Source: Grammothele lineata
Lineage: Eukaryota; Basidiomycota; Agaricomycetes; Polyporales; Polyporaceae
Length of the DNA: 64,000 nucleotides
Direction of reading: 5' to 3'
Assembly (NCBI GenBank): GCA_002150815.3
Contig: NDFF03000398.1
Location: 372,001-436,000, forward strand
Below the pieces are notes generated by a model, which was given only the letters and a program-made list of their open reading frames with translations, had not been told where the DNA came from and ran no database searches. Positions 11,088-22,590 of the stretch are shown here, one piece after another. How positions within the stretch are numbered: the stretch's first letter is position 1; every line of letters starts with the position of its first letter. Both the position numbers and the translations under genes were made by a program.

Positions 11088-13984
11088 TCAAGAAACGACT
11101 TCAAACCGACCCTGATCGGCGACAATACGGCTCTCTTGCGAAAGTTGGTTCAGGGTGCGGATGATATCCGCCTCGAATGGAGGGACATACACGTAGGACT
11201 TGACGCTCCTAAGCCCAGGGAAATCAGCCCTAGAAACGCAGGGAAGGGTAACGTTAGAAATAACGTGCCAGTGGAGAAGTTGGACCCGTGGAATATGCAC
11301 CGGGTCTTGTGGCGGCGAGGTCGCATTCCCGTCCAGCGACCAAAATCCCTACGGTTTTCGCACCTCCCCAGATTCAAGAAGGGGATATGGCCTGAAGTAT
11401 ATCGTCTGGTGGGCTGAACAATTTTCTTGGTGAGTACAAAGACTGTGCTTTCGTTACACTGGCACAACTTACGAGGGGTCGTCGCAGACGTCTCATCCTC
11501 GGTTTTATGGCCCATGATATTCACATGAGTCTTACATTCGACGGCGTGGACTATTTTGATAGTCTTGAACGGGGAGAAGAACTCGCTCATCACTGTGAAT
11601 GTAAACGTACCGAGAATGATCTCGTGCATTTCGAGCCCGTGCTTACGTGCGATGTTCTCTGCGTAGACCCAAAAGAACTCGCGTGTGTCTAGCGACGATA
11701 AGTGTCGGTGTAGAAGAGTGCCAACGCTACGATTCCTCTCGCACAACAACCTACTATCCAGTCGTAACCAATGACTAAGCCGAAGAAACCCGAGTCAATA
11801 TACGAGGAAACCGCATTCAATGATATGACTTTACCTGTACAGCCCTCCTGGCCATTCCGGGGAAGGTATGTTCTTGACGACAGCACCATCGACAACATGA
11901 CGAAAATGTAAGAGAATGCTCGCCTTCCTCCCAAAAATTTCGTCGAGGGAGCCTAAACGTATGAACTGATCTCCATGAACCGTCCTCTTGATATAGCCGT
12001 ACTCTCCTAGAAGGGCGGCTGTGTGGCACCTGAACAGGTCCTCTCCATAGACATGCCCGTTCTCCGAGTTGATGAACTGCTTGATGCTGTGCTCCAGAAC
12101 GGCAGGGTCCGCGCCGGGGCCTGCCTGCAGTGCAGCAAGTAGATTGGCAGCTAGCTTTAGTTGATCAGGATCGTAATGAGGTCCGCCGTCTGACGACAAG
12201 ATGTAAAGTCAGCGTTGTGGAAAATGGATCTGACACGCCCATGCATACTTCTACGACGCGCGAAATGGTAGCCTCGAGCCTGTGGGGAAATGACTCCCAG
12301 TCAGTGAGTATGTAATGGGGCATACTGAAAATCAGCACTTGACCTGATTATACATCTGGCTAAGGCACTCGTTAATGCAGTTTGGGCCAGCATGCCGGAG
12401 ATCCAAAGCGTCAAGGATGAGTTGGCCATGCTCGTTGAGCGAGGCAGACGGAAGACACGTGGTGTGATCGTGCCACCGACCCTTGTTGACCTTTATACGA
12501 GATATCAGCACTGACGGACGCATAACGGCCGGTATTGTCGGCTACTCACGTTCAGAACTGGGACGCTAGCACGACTGGCGAAACCAAATGCATTCTGTAC
12601 GATAGTGAGTACTTTGGAAGCCAAGCGTGAACATGAAAGACGTACTCCAAAATCAGCGATCTGAAGATGAGCCGTCAATTTTGATATGACCCAAGCGCCG
12701 TAAAGCACCTACATGCGCCAAGAAGTTCATTAAGAGCGCCATCTTGTCCGAGGTCTGGAAGTCGCGAATCAATGAGATCGATCCTGTAAGATTAAGACTG
12801 AGATATGCACTGGGGGCGACATCACGACCGGATGGCATACCGCATTCAAAGACATAGAAAGGGGTTTCGATTGATGAGTGAGCGCGACCCAGGACCTGCC
12901 CGATGTTTGGATGGGGACCATACCTACCACATGTGAGCATAGATATTGCAAAGGAAAGGAAGAGACGTTTTCTTACATATCAAGATCGTACAGCAGGAGA
13001 GAGCCGTAGTCGAACTGTGTGCGCGCAGCCTACGTCAGAACTTCTACCAGCCAGATAGAGAAAGAAATACGAACGAACATCGGCAGCCTCTGGCGTCCGG
13101 AGTTTGCGCACACGAACCATACGGCCCTCTATCCTGCCTTGGTACTCGTCCGCATCGTGAGTTCCGAGGACGCGACATGTGCCCCGTTGTTCGACGATCT
13201 CGAGATCCCGCCACTGGAACAGTCGGAGCTGTGACAGCGTCTATCAGTGCCTGCGCATATGGCAAACAGTAGCACGTACTTTCAGGGCATGGTCATATCG
13301 TGCTTGGAGCTCTGAATTTTTTCGAAGAATCGCCACCTGTCGTTGAAGCGTGATGATGCATGCGGTCTGAAATATTCACGATGCCCGCAGCATTCAAGAT
13401 CAGAGTACAAAGAATATCTGCGGGTGAGGAAGGCTTACGTCAAATGACCTCCATGCATCCTCTAAGGCCTGCGTCAACTTGGGGATGTTGGAAGCTATGG
13501 AGGCTTGGTGGAACAGCCGATGTATGCGTGAACGAGTGAGCTCCTGCGAAACTTGTTGCTGGATAGAAGATGTCACGCTGAAAACGTGAGCTCTACATGT
13601 GAAGTCAAAGGTTCGAGAGGCATGGGCGTACCTGAGAAGATCCTTCCAACTTGCAATAACTTCTTCACTGATTGGATCGTCCTCGGGCTTTATGCGGTTG
13701 GTGATATGCTCAAGAAGCGCCGTGGCACGCGCCGCGAGCTGGACATATTGCTCCTTGGCTCCACGCACCTTCTGCTTTGAGGATGAGTAACCCTATATCA
13801 GACCAGCGAAGAAAGATACTCGTACTTCAACAGTTTCCGTGAGTCCAAGAAGAGCGCTGGCGACCGTTCCCAGGAGCGGCACGTTTCCGATGACATCAGA
13901 CGTCGCGTTGAGGACTCTGAGGCCAGTAATGAGCATGGCGAGCGCATCGTCCCCGGAGGATGTGTGGCTGAGATGAGATAGCAT
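11088..13984 (-). CDS. Multi-exon protein with N-terminal MLKL/HeLo-type four-helix domain and degenerate kinase-like middle
   Basis: Start at 13984. Exon 1 (MLSHLSHTSSGDDALAMLI...) continues with 'VIGNVPLLGTVASALLGLTETVE', then after an intron 'QKVRGAKEQYVQLAARATALLEHI', and later 'RSRIHRLFHQASIASNIPKL' and 'AWRSFD'. This is the pattern of the MLKL N-terminal domain-like helical bundle common in Agaricomycete proteins. Further exons give 'LFQWRDLEIVEQRGTCRVLG', 'EYQGRIEGRMVRVRKLRT' and 'YGPHPNIGQVLGRAHSSIETP', which resemble a protein-kinase N-lobe; I could not find an HRD catalytic loop. The C-terminal third ('DGGPHYDPDQLKLAANLL', then 'LEMHEIILGTFTFTVMSEFF', ending SRIVADQGRFEVVS) is not recognised. 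About ten introns. The exon joins near 11350-11460 and 12600 are uncertain and could hide a break. Membrane-targeting or cell-death activity is inferred from MLKL/HELL relatives only. Confidence 0.6.
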
Positions 13985-14861
13985 GGATCAGGAGAATTGA
14001 GTCGATCAGGGGTGTTGTGGATGACGTCTAAACTGACGGGGGAGGGTTTTTAAAGCTCGCCTGCGCATATTCGAGCATTGACGAGTTATGTGGAAAGTAT
14101 CCTAGTAACTAGAAGCCTGTCCTCGGAAGGTCTCCCAGGGAACACAGCCCTGCTCGCTTGGGGGCAGACTTTGTCATAAAGTTCGGTGAGACGCGAAGGT
14201 CCGATGGCTTCTTGCGCTAGATGCTCACCGCCTGCAACTGCCCTACTAAGTCTGCCGCGTCCATCCGTATATCCAAGCGGCAACGCAATGATGTTATAAA
14301 CCAGCGCCCCGAGCGTTGTAGTTTCTGCAAACCCACAAGCTGTACCCAGAGAGGAACGAAGAAAGTCGCAGAGCATAACTCGTTTGTAGGTGCCTGACGT
14401 CGGATGTGGTGACTCTGCACCTTCTCTCGGGCAATGATGCCATTTTACCATGGAATTTGTGGCTTTCAAGGAGACAGAATTAGCTCGGACTATCTCTACA
14501 TTCAGGAAAAACTCACGAGACCACGAGAATCTCCTCGCCTCATAATAAATGACCAACGGTTCAGTACTGAGTCTTGAGGTCAGTGCTGGCAGGCAAGCCG
14601 ACAGGCTCGGCTCCGGCGCTCAAGTTGAAGTGCCACGTGCCCGGGCCGTGGCACAGCCTCACCAATATTTAGCGGAGGGGCAGTTCGAACTTCACAGCCA
14701 GGCAGGGCTCGCAGTCTGCACTGCCCATTCACCCTCCTCAAGTCTTTTAGGTTTAGTGCTCAAGATGATATGAGAAAGTCCACCGCAGTTCACGTATGCC
14801 TGAACTTCTCTCATACGAACGAGATACATTGTGCGTATTCATATTCCAGAATTCTCCTCTC
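13985..14861. other. Intergenic with one unsupported open frame
   Basis: A 156-codon minus-strand frame at 14086-14556 includes 'LGTACGFAETTTLGALVYNIIALPLGYTDGR' in pieces, but shows no known domain and is not flanked by clear promoter or splice features. I treat it as unsupported. The rest is the promoter side of the MLKL-domain gene and the 3' side of the MDR gene. Confidence 0.35.
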
Positions 14862-16202
14862 TCACTTCGTCTCGTGAGGACGAGCAACAAGTTTCACTGC
14901 GCTCACCCTATTCTCTTTCAGGCGTGTCAAACCATCCGGAATGCCCCCAAGCCCATTCGGAAGGATTTCCAAGCGGTTTGGCTGAACAGGCAATACAAAA
15001 GCGCCGTCAGCACTCTCACATAGCGCGTTCTTGACGCCGTACACACCTTGATCGCACCACTTGCGAGCCATTCTGTCAAACGCGCGAATATAGCCTCGCC
15101 GCAAGCGTTGTGCGCAGGCAAGTGGGAGCTCCCCTGAGTAGACACCACTACCTTACCGATTTCCTTCAGGCCAGCGGGGATGATGTCCGGCAGGGTGATG
15201 ACAAGCTTTCCACCTGGGGCAAGGGCGGTATAGGCGAGCGCCTGCGTGTCCGCGTCGGAGATGGCGTCGTATGCGATCGTGAGCGAAACACCGTCTCCCA
15301 GTGCTTCGCTCAACGCCTCGAGCATGGCGGACGAGGAAAGGGAGCGATCCAACACGTGCGTCGCGCCGAGCGAGCGGAGGAGTTCGGTGTTGTGAAGGGA
15401 CGCAGTCGTGACGATGGGCGAGAACCCGGCCAGCTTCGCGATTTGGATGGCTAGTTGTAAGAAAGAAGAAAGCATCAATTGGCGAAGGGAAAATCCGGCA
15501 GCGCTCCTTACATACCATACTGGCCGACAGAAGACGAGCCTCCTATGATGAAAATGGGCCTGTCCTTGAACATAGTCGCACCAGCCGGCTCCCAGAAGGG
15601 AGGGAGGAGCAGGCTAATACCAGTCGCGCGAGGGTCGGTTGAGTACATGCCGAGTATAACCGTTGTGACACCTAGAGGCACGGTTGCAGCCTGATCGAAT
15701 GTAATGTTCTTTGGAATCTACCCGCGCAAATACAAAGATATTAGGAGCTGAACTGTGAAAACACCATGACAGAATCAACGTGTGTAGCACAGACCTTGGC
15801 GGCGTACTTGGCAGTGATGACGCAAGACTGCTGAAACGTCGCATTCGGGTTGGCGAACCAGCCCTGAAAGAGCCTGGTGGACCCACTCTTAGTACCAGCG
15901 TCCTCTCCAAAAGCCAAGACCACTGCCACGTACACTCTATCGCCCTTCGCCAGAGTTGTGACTTCAGCTCCGACCTCCTCCACTACACCAGCGCCGTCCA
16001 GTCCGCATACAAACGGGTAACCTGGGATCATTCTGTTGAACTTGTCTGAGAAAATCTTCCAATCTATAGGATTCAACGCCGCAGACTCGATCTTGATGAG
16101 GACCTCGTCAGCCTTGGGGCATGGAACCGACGTCTCGCCGACGACGAAGGTCGGCACGCTGTCGGTGGCCAGGAGCGCTTTCTGGAGGGAAGAAACGGAC
16201 AT
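14862..16202 (-). CDS. MDR-family zinc-free oxidoreductase (enoyl reductase / quinone reductase-like), copy 1
   Basis: Medium-chain dehydrogenase/reductase with a GroES-like N-domain ('TSVPCPKADEVLIKIESAAL', 'LNPIDWK', 'GLDGAGVVEEVGAEV', 'AKGDRV') and a Rossmann NAD(P) domain with 'GGSSSVGQYAIQIAKLAGF' and 'LGATHVLDRSLS'. It ends 'SAVKLVARPHETK'. Five exons, with the same intron sites as the four copies at 53.6-64 kb: after KGDR, before the IPxNxTFDQAA exon, after SVGQY, and before PNRLEILPNGL. No structural or catalytic zinc cysteines are present, so it belongs with the quinone-oxidoreductase / ToxD-LovC-like reductases that reduce activated double bonds using NADPH. It is the most divergent member of the family in the window and sits apart from the array in opposite orientation. 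No polyketide synthase is nearby. Start at the first ATG before the GroES fold. Confidence 0.88.
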
Positions 16203-17702
16203 AGCAAGCGATGAAGAAATGAAGGACGTCCGAGGCAGATGGCAGCTGATATAGGAAGCCCTTAAGTACTACTGATATGCCCGCAGGAAACGTACGTATT
16301 GCTGAATCATCCCCACGGGCTTCGAGTGGGTGAGCGAGAGCAATCATAGGGGTACTATGGCCCGAGGTCGGCGTTTCTCGTTCGTAGACTCTGTGTTATT
16401 TGAATGTAAGGAAATGCATATTGTGCCGGCATGGTATACGCGAACAGCTGATGCGCTTATCCTGGCGGTGGGTCAGCCACGCCGCCGGGGAGGAAGCACA
16501 CGTACCCGTAATCATAGCTAGCTCCGATCGGAAATTCTTTGCGTACTGGGCTTGTGAACAAGGAAGTTCCTCTGTAGTATGCAAGTGAGGATCAATACGT
16601 ACCGTACACTCGCGTCGGCCATTATGCGTGGAATGGCCGACATCCGGGAGACTTGTAATAGGGATGAGCGGTAGGGATCAAGCCGCCATCGTGAGAGCAT
16701 GACCGTCCATAGTGACGTGGACGAAACAAACAACAGTCTCTTGCGAGTTCTTGTGCGCCGAGCCATAGCTAGTGCGTGTGCCTCCGACACGATCACGGGT
16801 GCGTTCTATTCAAGACTGATATGCCAAGCTATGAGACAGGCGTTCTTCCGTAGGTGCAATCAAGATTACGCACTTTGGGGCTCCGATATATTGTACGTCC
16901 GAATGCAAAGTATTTGATCACTTGTACAACGGGAGAGAAGTAGTGTGTCGACCTGTAGATTGCACGCGGGTTTGTGCATTGGAAGTTGTTAGACCGTCAC
17001 CTCCTGACAATACACCGTAACCGAGAGTCGTTGAAGACAGAACGAATGAACGGGCCGTTGGCACTCAATACATCAAGCATACTAAGGGGCCTAGTCCGTC
17101 TAACAGTGTCAATGCATCGAAGTACGACTCACAATGACGGGAGGGGGAGACATTCATTTTACAATACTCGCGTCAACACTGTGCCACGTATCAGCGAGTC
17201 TCTCTCCTCACTTGTCGTACCCATACAGCCAGTGAGCCTCATAACAAGTCTTCAATGCTGGAGTGCATTGACACGATGGTGCTACGAATCACTACGTCAG
17301 CACTGTACTCGAGTAAAGATCAACAAGGGACGCACCTATACACCTTCACCGTGACTTCCAGAAGGGCCCTGCTATCATTCATACTCTAGACTTGGAGCAC
17401 ACACGCAGTTCGACCCAGACCATGGAGACCTGTGGGATTCAGATATTCGTTCGAGTTCCACTGTCCGGTGTTTAATCCCGACTCTTCGACCATTTTCTTG
17501 AAGGGCATACGAGTCACGAGTGGGATGCAGACGGGTTCAGAAGACGGATGGGAGCAGCGAAAGGAGGTATCGAGGTGCACAAGCTCTCGAAATATCAGAG
17601 TGGTGACAATGAAAGCGGCTGAAGGAGCGTAGCCGAAACGCGGACGCGATTGAAAGGCCGGCTCAGATAATCGATGGTTTCAAGTCCCGTTGATGCGTTT
17701 GA

Positions 17703-17746
17703 TACAGCTGATTCCAAAACTCGAGACCGTTTCAATTTCTCACCTG
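17703..17746 (+). repeat. Left terminal inverted repeat of the MITE
   Basis: 44 bp including the flanking TA. Pairs with 18073-18116 with one mismatch (T against C, about 11-12 bp from the inner end). Confidence 0.85.
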
Positions 17747-18072
17747 CAGGAGCCTTCCAGCGCTAGATGACCATAAAGAGTAGTGCGTCTCCACTCTCCT
17801 CCACGAAGAGCCCTGCTCGTGCGTCAGCGCGCGCGGCGCGCCGAAGCCTGCCGAGGCAGCCATACCAAGAGGTATGGACGAATAACATGCATATTTCAGG
17901 AAGTTGATACATCCACTGGCATACCGATCAACTAGGGCTGGACCCCTAGGCCTTTCAACGACCAAACGGTCTACCCGTTCGCTCGTAAAGTTGAGAACGA
18001 GGACGTTGCCCACTCACTGGACGTGGGCGCCAGGGACGATGAGTCAGCGTCCATGAAAGGCAGGCGCCCCAA

Positions 18073-18116
18073 CAGGTGAGAAATCGAAACGGTCTCGAGT
18101 TTTGGAATCAGCTGTA
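18073..18116 (-). repeat. Right terminal inverted repeat of the MITE
   Basis: 44 bp ending in TA; the inverse of 17703-17746 with one mismatch. Confidence 0.85.
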
Positions 18117-21100
18117 AAGACGATTAATCTCTGTTTCCACTCCGCTCCTTACGTGTCGGGCCGAGTCGCGGACCGACCAAGTAGGCGCTTGCCCTCAAAC
18201 TCGAACTTGCTTGAAGACCAGTCGTCAGACGGGAGACACGCATACCTACGGCGCTGTTCAAGCTCTGTCCCAACCACCCCCCCCCTGCCACATATTCCTA
18301 CCACGTATAACACTTCTCTACTCACTAAATGGGGAAGGTCGATCCCCAAGCATGGTCATAATGCGTCAACGCCCGCACAGTGAGTTCGACCACGTCAGTC
18401 GGAGCCGATGTCTAATGTCGGTCTACTGCGCGAGCAGACACGGTAAGTAATGCTTCACTGCAACATAACTTACCTTGGTGTAGATTTAGCTAGAACTGTG
18501 AACAGACTCGCTTCATACAAGCTTTTTGGCATGCATAGGTTTCCCTTAACCGGTCTTCGGCCGGCTCCGAGTTAGAGTCACTAGGCGAAGTGGGACTACG
18601 AGCAGGCTGTCAACTGTCTGCAGGAGCTGCGTTTTCCAAGGTGAGTCGCACCAGCTTTAAACTCTGTTACTCATCTAATGATACTCTGACTGCTCATTTT
18701 GCGTTCCGATCTCGCGAAACCCGCACCCACCCTCGCTCCAAGGTAGCGCTTCGAAGAAGTTCAGCCCAGAACTCTCCTTGCCCCTATCGCCTCATAGTTA
18801 ATACCGCTACGTAACTCCTTGGCTTCTTCTAAGATGACAACGTACGTTCAACCAGGCACGATCTTGTCGGCATGCTGGCTACTGTACAAAGCTTGTCCGC
18901 GTCTGCGCCGAAGTCCACCAGCGCAGTCGCAGCCACCAACAACTCGGATTCGCGCCGACTGTCACCCTGCACATGGGATTGTCTGCGAACACTCCGCGTC
19001 GCCGCTCATGTCCGCACCTAGCTCGTTATGGTGGCGCGCTTCACATACTCTCCGGGAAGCATTTCGCCTAGTCTCCATAGGCTCGGACCACTACGCAAGG
19101 CGTTGTAAGTGCTCCCTCGTATCCCGTCTTACCTCCATACCGGCCCCCGTGCGCTCCGTGAGACCTGTAACCATCACTCTCCGGTATTAGATCCCAGCTC
19201 AAGATACACTTCCAGGGTGCGAGTCTCCAATGCGCAGCGCACAGTCGAAACCGCACCCAGTGCGCCCACAACTCGATGTACGCCACCCTCACGCACGTAC
19301 CCACTCCGAACGGCTCACGCCTGGCAGCCGAGCACTACTACTACGCACAACGCATCATTCATGGCGACATTATCCCCAGTTAGCCCTACGCACGATGCTC
19401 CCCGGGCGCCTCCCAACTTCTAGACCTTCTACCACCAAGAACGTGGTCAGACTGCGTCAGGAACGTTGCTATTTCTGCTGCCATACGCGCTCTTACCTCC
19501 CTCGGCACCCACGTTCGAGACGGATAGTCCAGGTCTACACCTCTGATGAACGCCGTAAACCGCCCCTCTGAAGCCACTCTTCCCCTCTGGGAGAACCTTG
19601 TGGTCTACCCTGGCTTCCTCCTCGGCCCCGCCAAGGGAAGTGGGTTGTTCTGGATCATTCTCACCATGCGGAGGCCTGTCCCCTGACCATCGTCCTCCCA
19701 ATATTCAGTCGCCTCTGTACGCCGACCGAGACTTGGGCCTGGTACCTCGGCCCGCTTCTTCTGGCCCATTAGACATGGCGCCAAGGCTACCGGAATGCGC
19801 GGACTTGTCTTGTCGCCTTCCGTGCTTCACGGGCGGGCACCCTCGAAGCATAAGTCTCTCTACCACAAGACCGTTGTGCGCCTGCTCGGGCGGTTTCTAA
19901 GCCGCTCCATGCGGTTCCTAGGTCTTTGTGCGTCGACAGTTCTACTCCGGTCTACGCTTACAGAACTCATAACAGTCCGGCGTCTTGGTCCATCGCCGTT
20001 TCTCCTCCTTTGCTTTCTCCGGCCTTCGTTCTATCAAACATTGCCTGCTCTTCCCGCCGCCTTCGTCGCGATCTTCAGGGACCTGTGTTGGCAGTGGCGG
20101 CAGCCAACAAGAACCCGGCGGCGCCAGGGAGACGTGAGCACACATACGTGTGCGGCGACGTAATGCGCACGTAGAGTGCAGACAGACGTCGACACGCAAT
20201 CCGCCTGTCCCATCTAGCAATCACAACGCCTGGCAGCGCAGCGCTTGCGTCAGACATGTTCAGAGGAGAAGCAGCTGCGCGTTACGTACATCATGCTGAC
20301 CGGATAACCCTCTAGTTCTGCCGAGAACCTGCGTTGAGTTCAGGTGCGCGATGCTTTGCCGCGCTGGTAGTGGGAAAGCGAGGAGAGCCGGCGAGAGAAC
20401 TCGACCCGATTAGCGTTAGCACTTAGACTTTGCGTGCGCTTAATGATGCAAGGTTGTGGCGGTAGGACGGGGCGGAGCGAGTGGCGTCGACAGAGCGGAC
20501 CGCGCGCTCATTTCGCGCCTTGCTCGGCCGGTGTCAGCCCACCGAGTTGACGCGCCACTGTAACCACACCAATGAGAGCTCGGTAAGCATACACCGTCTC
20601 ACGCTGGGCGCGATGCGACACCAACAAATTTCCGTTGTGCGAGGAGTAGCGGAGGACCTTGACGGGAGTGAACATGGTTGTCAGCGTATACGATGGCAGT
20701 ACTCGCTCCCCGGTGTTTCGAGCCCGTTATGCGGCCGCGAAGGTCGAGAACAGCGAACCCGCATCGCCACGACTTGCACCTCCGGCAAAGCAATCGCCGT
20801 TTTCTGTTGGCTGACTTCGTTCTTCCTATGGACGCCGGCATTCGTAGACTCACCAATGCGCTTACTGACTTTGACCGGTGAAGTGGTACCGAACTGGCAC
20901 AATATCTTCCTTCAATAATTTCTACTAGCAGGCCTGACACACGCGCATGTCCCGGGGCCTGGATTCTATGGATTCGTCGCAGTCCGGAAATAGGGCCTAC
21001 TATTCCTGGAGTCTAGCTTGAACTTATGCTTTCAACGAAACGCTCTATCCGCGACGAAAGATCCAACAAAGGCGCTGAATTGGGAGTTCCGTGTCTCAGA

Positions 21101-21149
21101 CGCAAATACCAGCTCCACCGGCTTCCGACAAACTTTGTAACAAGAGGTG

Positions 21150-21734
21150 TTACTCGCCCTCTACGTAGGTAGGGTGTAAAGACAACATCTCGTCGCCTGA
21201 GCGGTCAATCCCACTTTTCAACATGTATGCACCACTAGCATCCGGGCGATGGGCGCCCTCAGCTCCAGCTGGCATCCCAATCCACTCTGACACTTGCACT
21301 GGCAGAATTCCGATGGCTCTCGGAACGCACACATTGCCCCTCTGCGGCTTTGAACGCGCGTTATGGCATCCGACCTCCTCCAGCCCCTGCCGGCCGGGCC
21401 AGTGCACCTTCACAGTCCTGCGCCCTACGCCCGCAGTCAAGTCCACCGGCCTCCAATTTAGGCGGCACGCATCCAGGAAGACGCCAGTGTGCGTTGTGCG
21501 CCGCCGCCCTACTATGCCGCATGCGCTCCCGAGGCTGTCGTGCGCGCCACCGTTGCAGCTGCGCTCGGCGTACAAGCAGAGTTCCGGCGTGTACGCACCG
21601 TTCGAACGAACTTGAACGCCCCAGGGCGGAACTGAAAGTGGCAGAGCATGTGTGTATGGGGCTTCGATCGTGCCAGACCGCAAGTCACATGTAGGTCGAC
21701 TTGATGACGGACGCTTCCACTCGACGACAGACAC
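21150..21734 (-). CDS. Hypothetical open frame, doubtful
   Basis: A single uninterrupted frame of 194 codons (MSVVEWKRPSSSRP... ending PTYVEGE) in the gene-poor region. It has no recognised domain, signal peptide or membrane segment. The opposite strand is also open for 130 codons over the same DNA, which argues for chance or for a decayed element rather than a gene. It is listed because it is the longest frame between 16.2 and 22.5 kb. Confidence 0.15.
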   Translation of the reverse strand: MSVVEWKRPSSSRPTCDLRSGTIEAPYTHALPLSVPPWGVQVRSNGAYTPELCLYAERSCNGGAHDSLGSACGIVGRRRTTHTGVFLDACRLNWRPVDLTAGVGRRTVKVHWPGRQGLEEVGCHNARSKPQRGNVCVPRAIGILPVQVSEWIGMPAGAEGAHRPDASGAYMLKSGIDRSGDEMLSLHPTYVEGE

Positions 21735-22590
21735 TTTCAGCCGTGGAGTTGAAAGGAACCCGGCTTGACGTTAACGTACTGTGTGTCGTTGCGTCCTAAA
21801 TCGGAATAGTCGGGTTTGCGTCACAGCTTCGGGGCGTCGGCGTTTTCCCTCCTGTTCATTCATCCTGAGGAGACAGTATTGACCGCAACTCGAGAGTTTC
21901 CGTAGCAGCTGTTACATGGACCGTGGAGCTAAGCTGGCAGAATGTGCGTCTCGCCAACCGTCACCCCTAAGGTCCCCTCACCATAAAATTATAGTTAGCT
22001 GCGCTCAGATGAACCACCCAAACGGAGACTGAAGCTTACAACGTGCGAATGTTTACGCCCGTCTACCACAAGCAGGTCCGTCAAGTTTGATTGACATAAC
22101 GGCATTGAGGTACGTTGAGAGCTGCTTGTAGAGGATGTAAGCCCGTTAGCGCCCGTGAACAACGTACAGGAGAGCGGGTGTTGACGGAAGTGGCCTCGCG
22201 GGCGCAGTCGGGATACCCCGCATTTGGGGAATGATCGTCAGAACCAGGGTAAAATAAAACCTAAATTCTGCGAGATGTTGATGACAGGACACTTGCCGAA
22301 ACAATTTTCGCGTCATCGACATCGCAACCACCCGATCTGGCCCAGTCAGACTCGTCAGACCGGCCCTTTACTTAAGATCCGACTGCTCACACCCCTCATT
22401 CAGTCCAAGGCCACCATCGGACTTCTCCTTCTCCATCTCCTCTCACCTCTTCCGACTTCCGACTTGCCCCAATTCGTCATCCCTCGGCTTTCAGAAAACA
22501 ACATATAACCCCCCGCACATCTTCTGACCTCCCACTTCCCGGACCTCGCCCATCGTCCCGACGCCGCCCCCTGTCCGACACTCTTCAAAA

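Larger units (their letters stand above)
17703..18116. mobile_element. MITE-like element with 42-bp terminal inverted repeats and TA target duplication
   Basis: The left end reads TA then CAGCTGATTCCAAAACTC..., and the right end is its inverse, ...GAGTTTTGGAATCAGCTG then TA. The arms (17703-17746 and 18073-18116, TA included) match at 43 of 44 positions. The interior of about 326 bp has no coding potential and no further inverted symmetry that I could see. A TA flank, a terminal CAG and a small non-coding interior fit a non-autonomous Tc1/mariner (Pogo/Fot1-like) element. No other copy was noticed in this window. Confidence 0.82.
16203..22590. other. 6.4-kb gene-poor region containing a MITE
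   Basis: Apart from the inverted-repeat element at 17703-18116, I see no supported gene. The + strand from about 18.7 to 20.1 kb is unusually pyrimidine-rich, and several overlapping short frames run through it. A small hairpin with arms CCGG lies near 18551-18568. The last 200 bases (22380-22590) are C/T-rich and form the promoter and 5' UTR of the dioxygenase gene. Old, mutated transposon sequence is the likeliest explanation for the rest. Confidence 0.4.

Noticed and set aside
14086..14556. 156-codon minus-strand frame between the MLKL-domain gene and MDR copy 1
   Set aside because: No homology recognised and no supporting splice or promoter features; kept only as a note in the gap entry.
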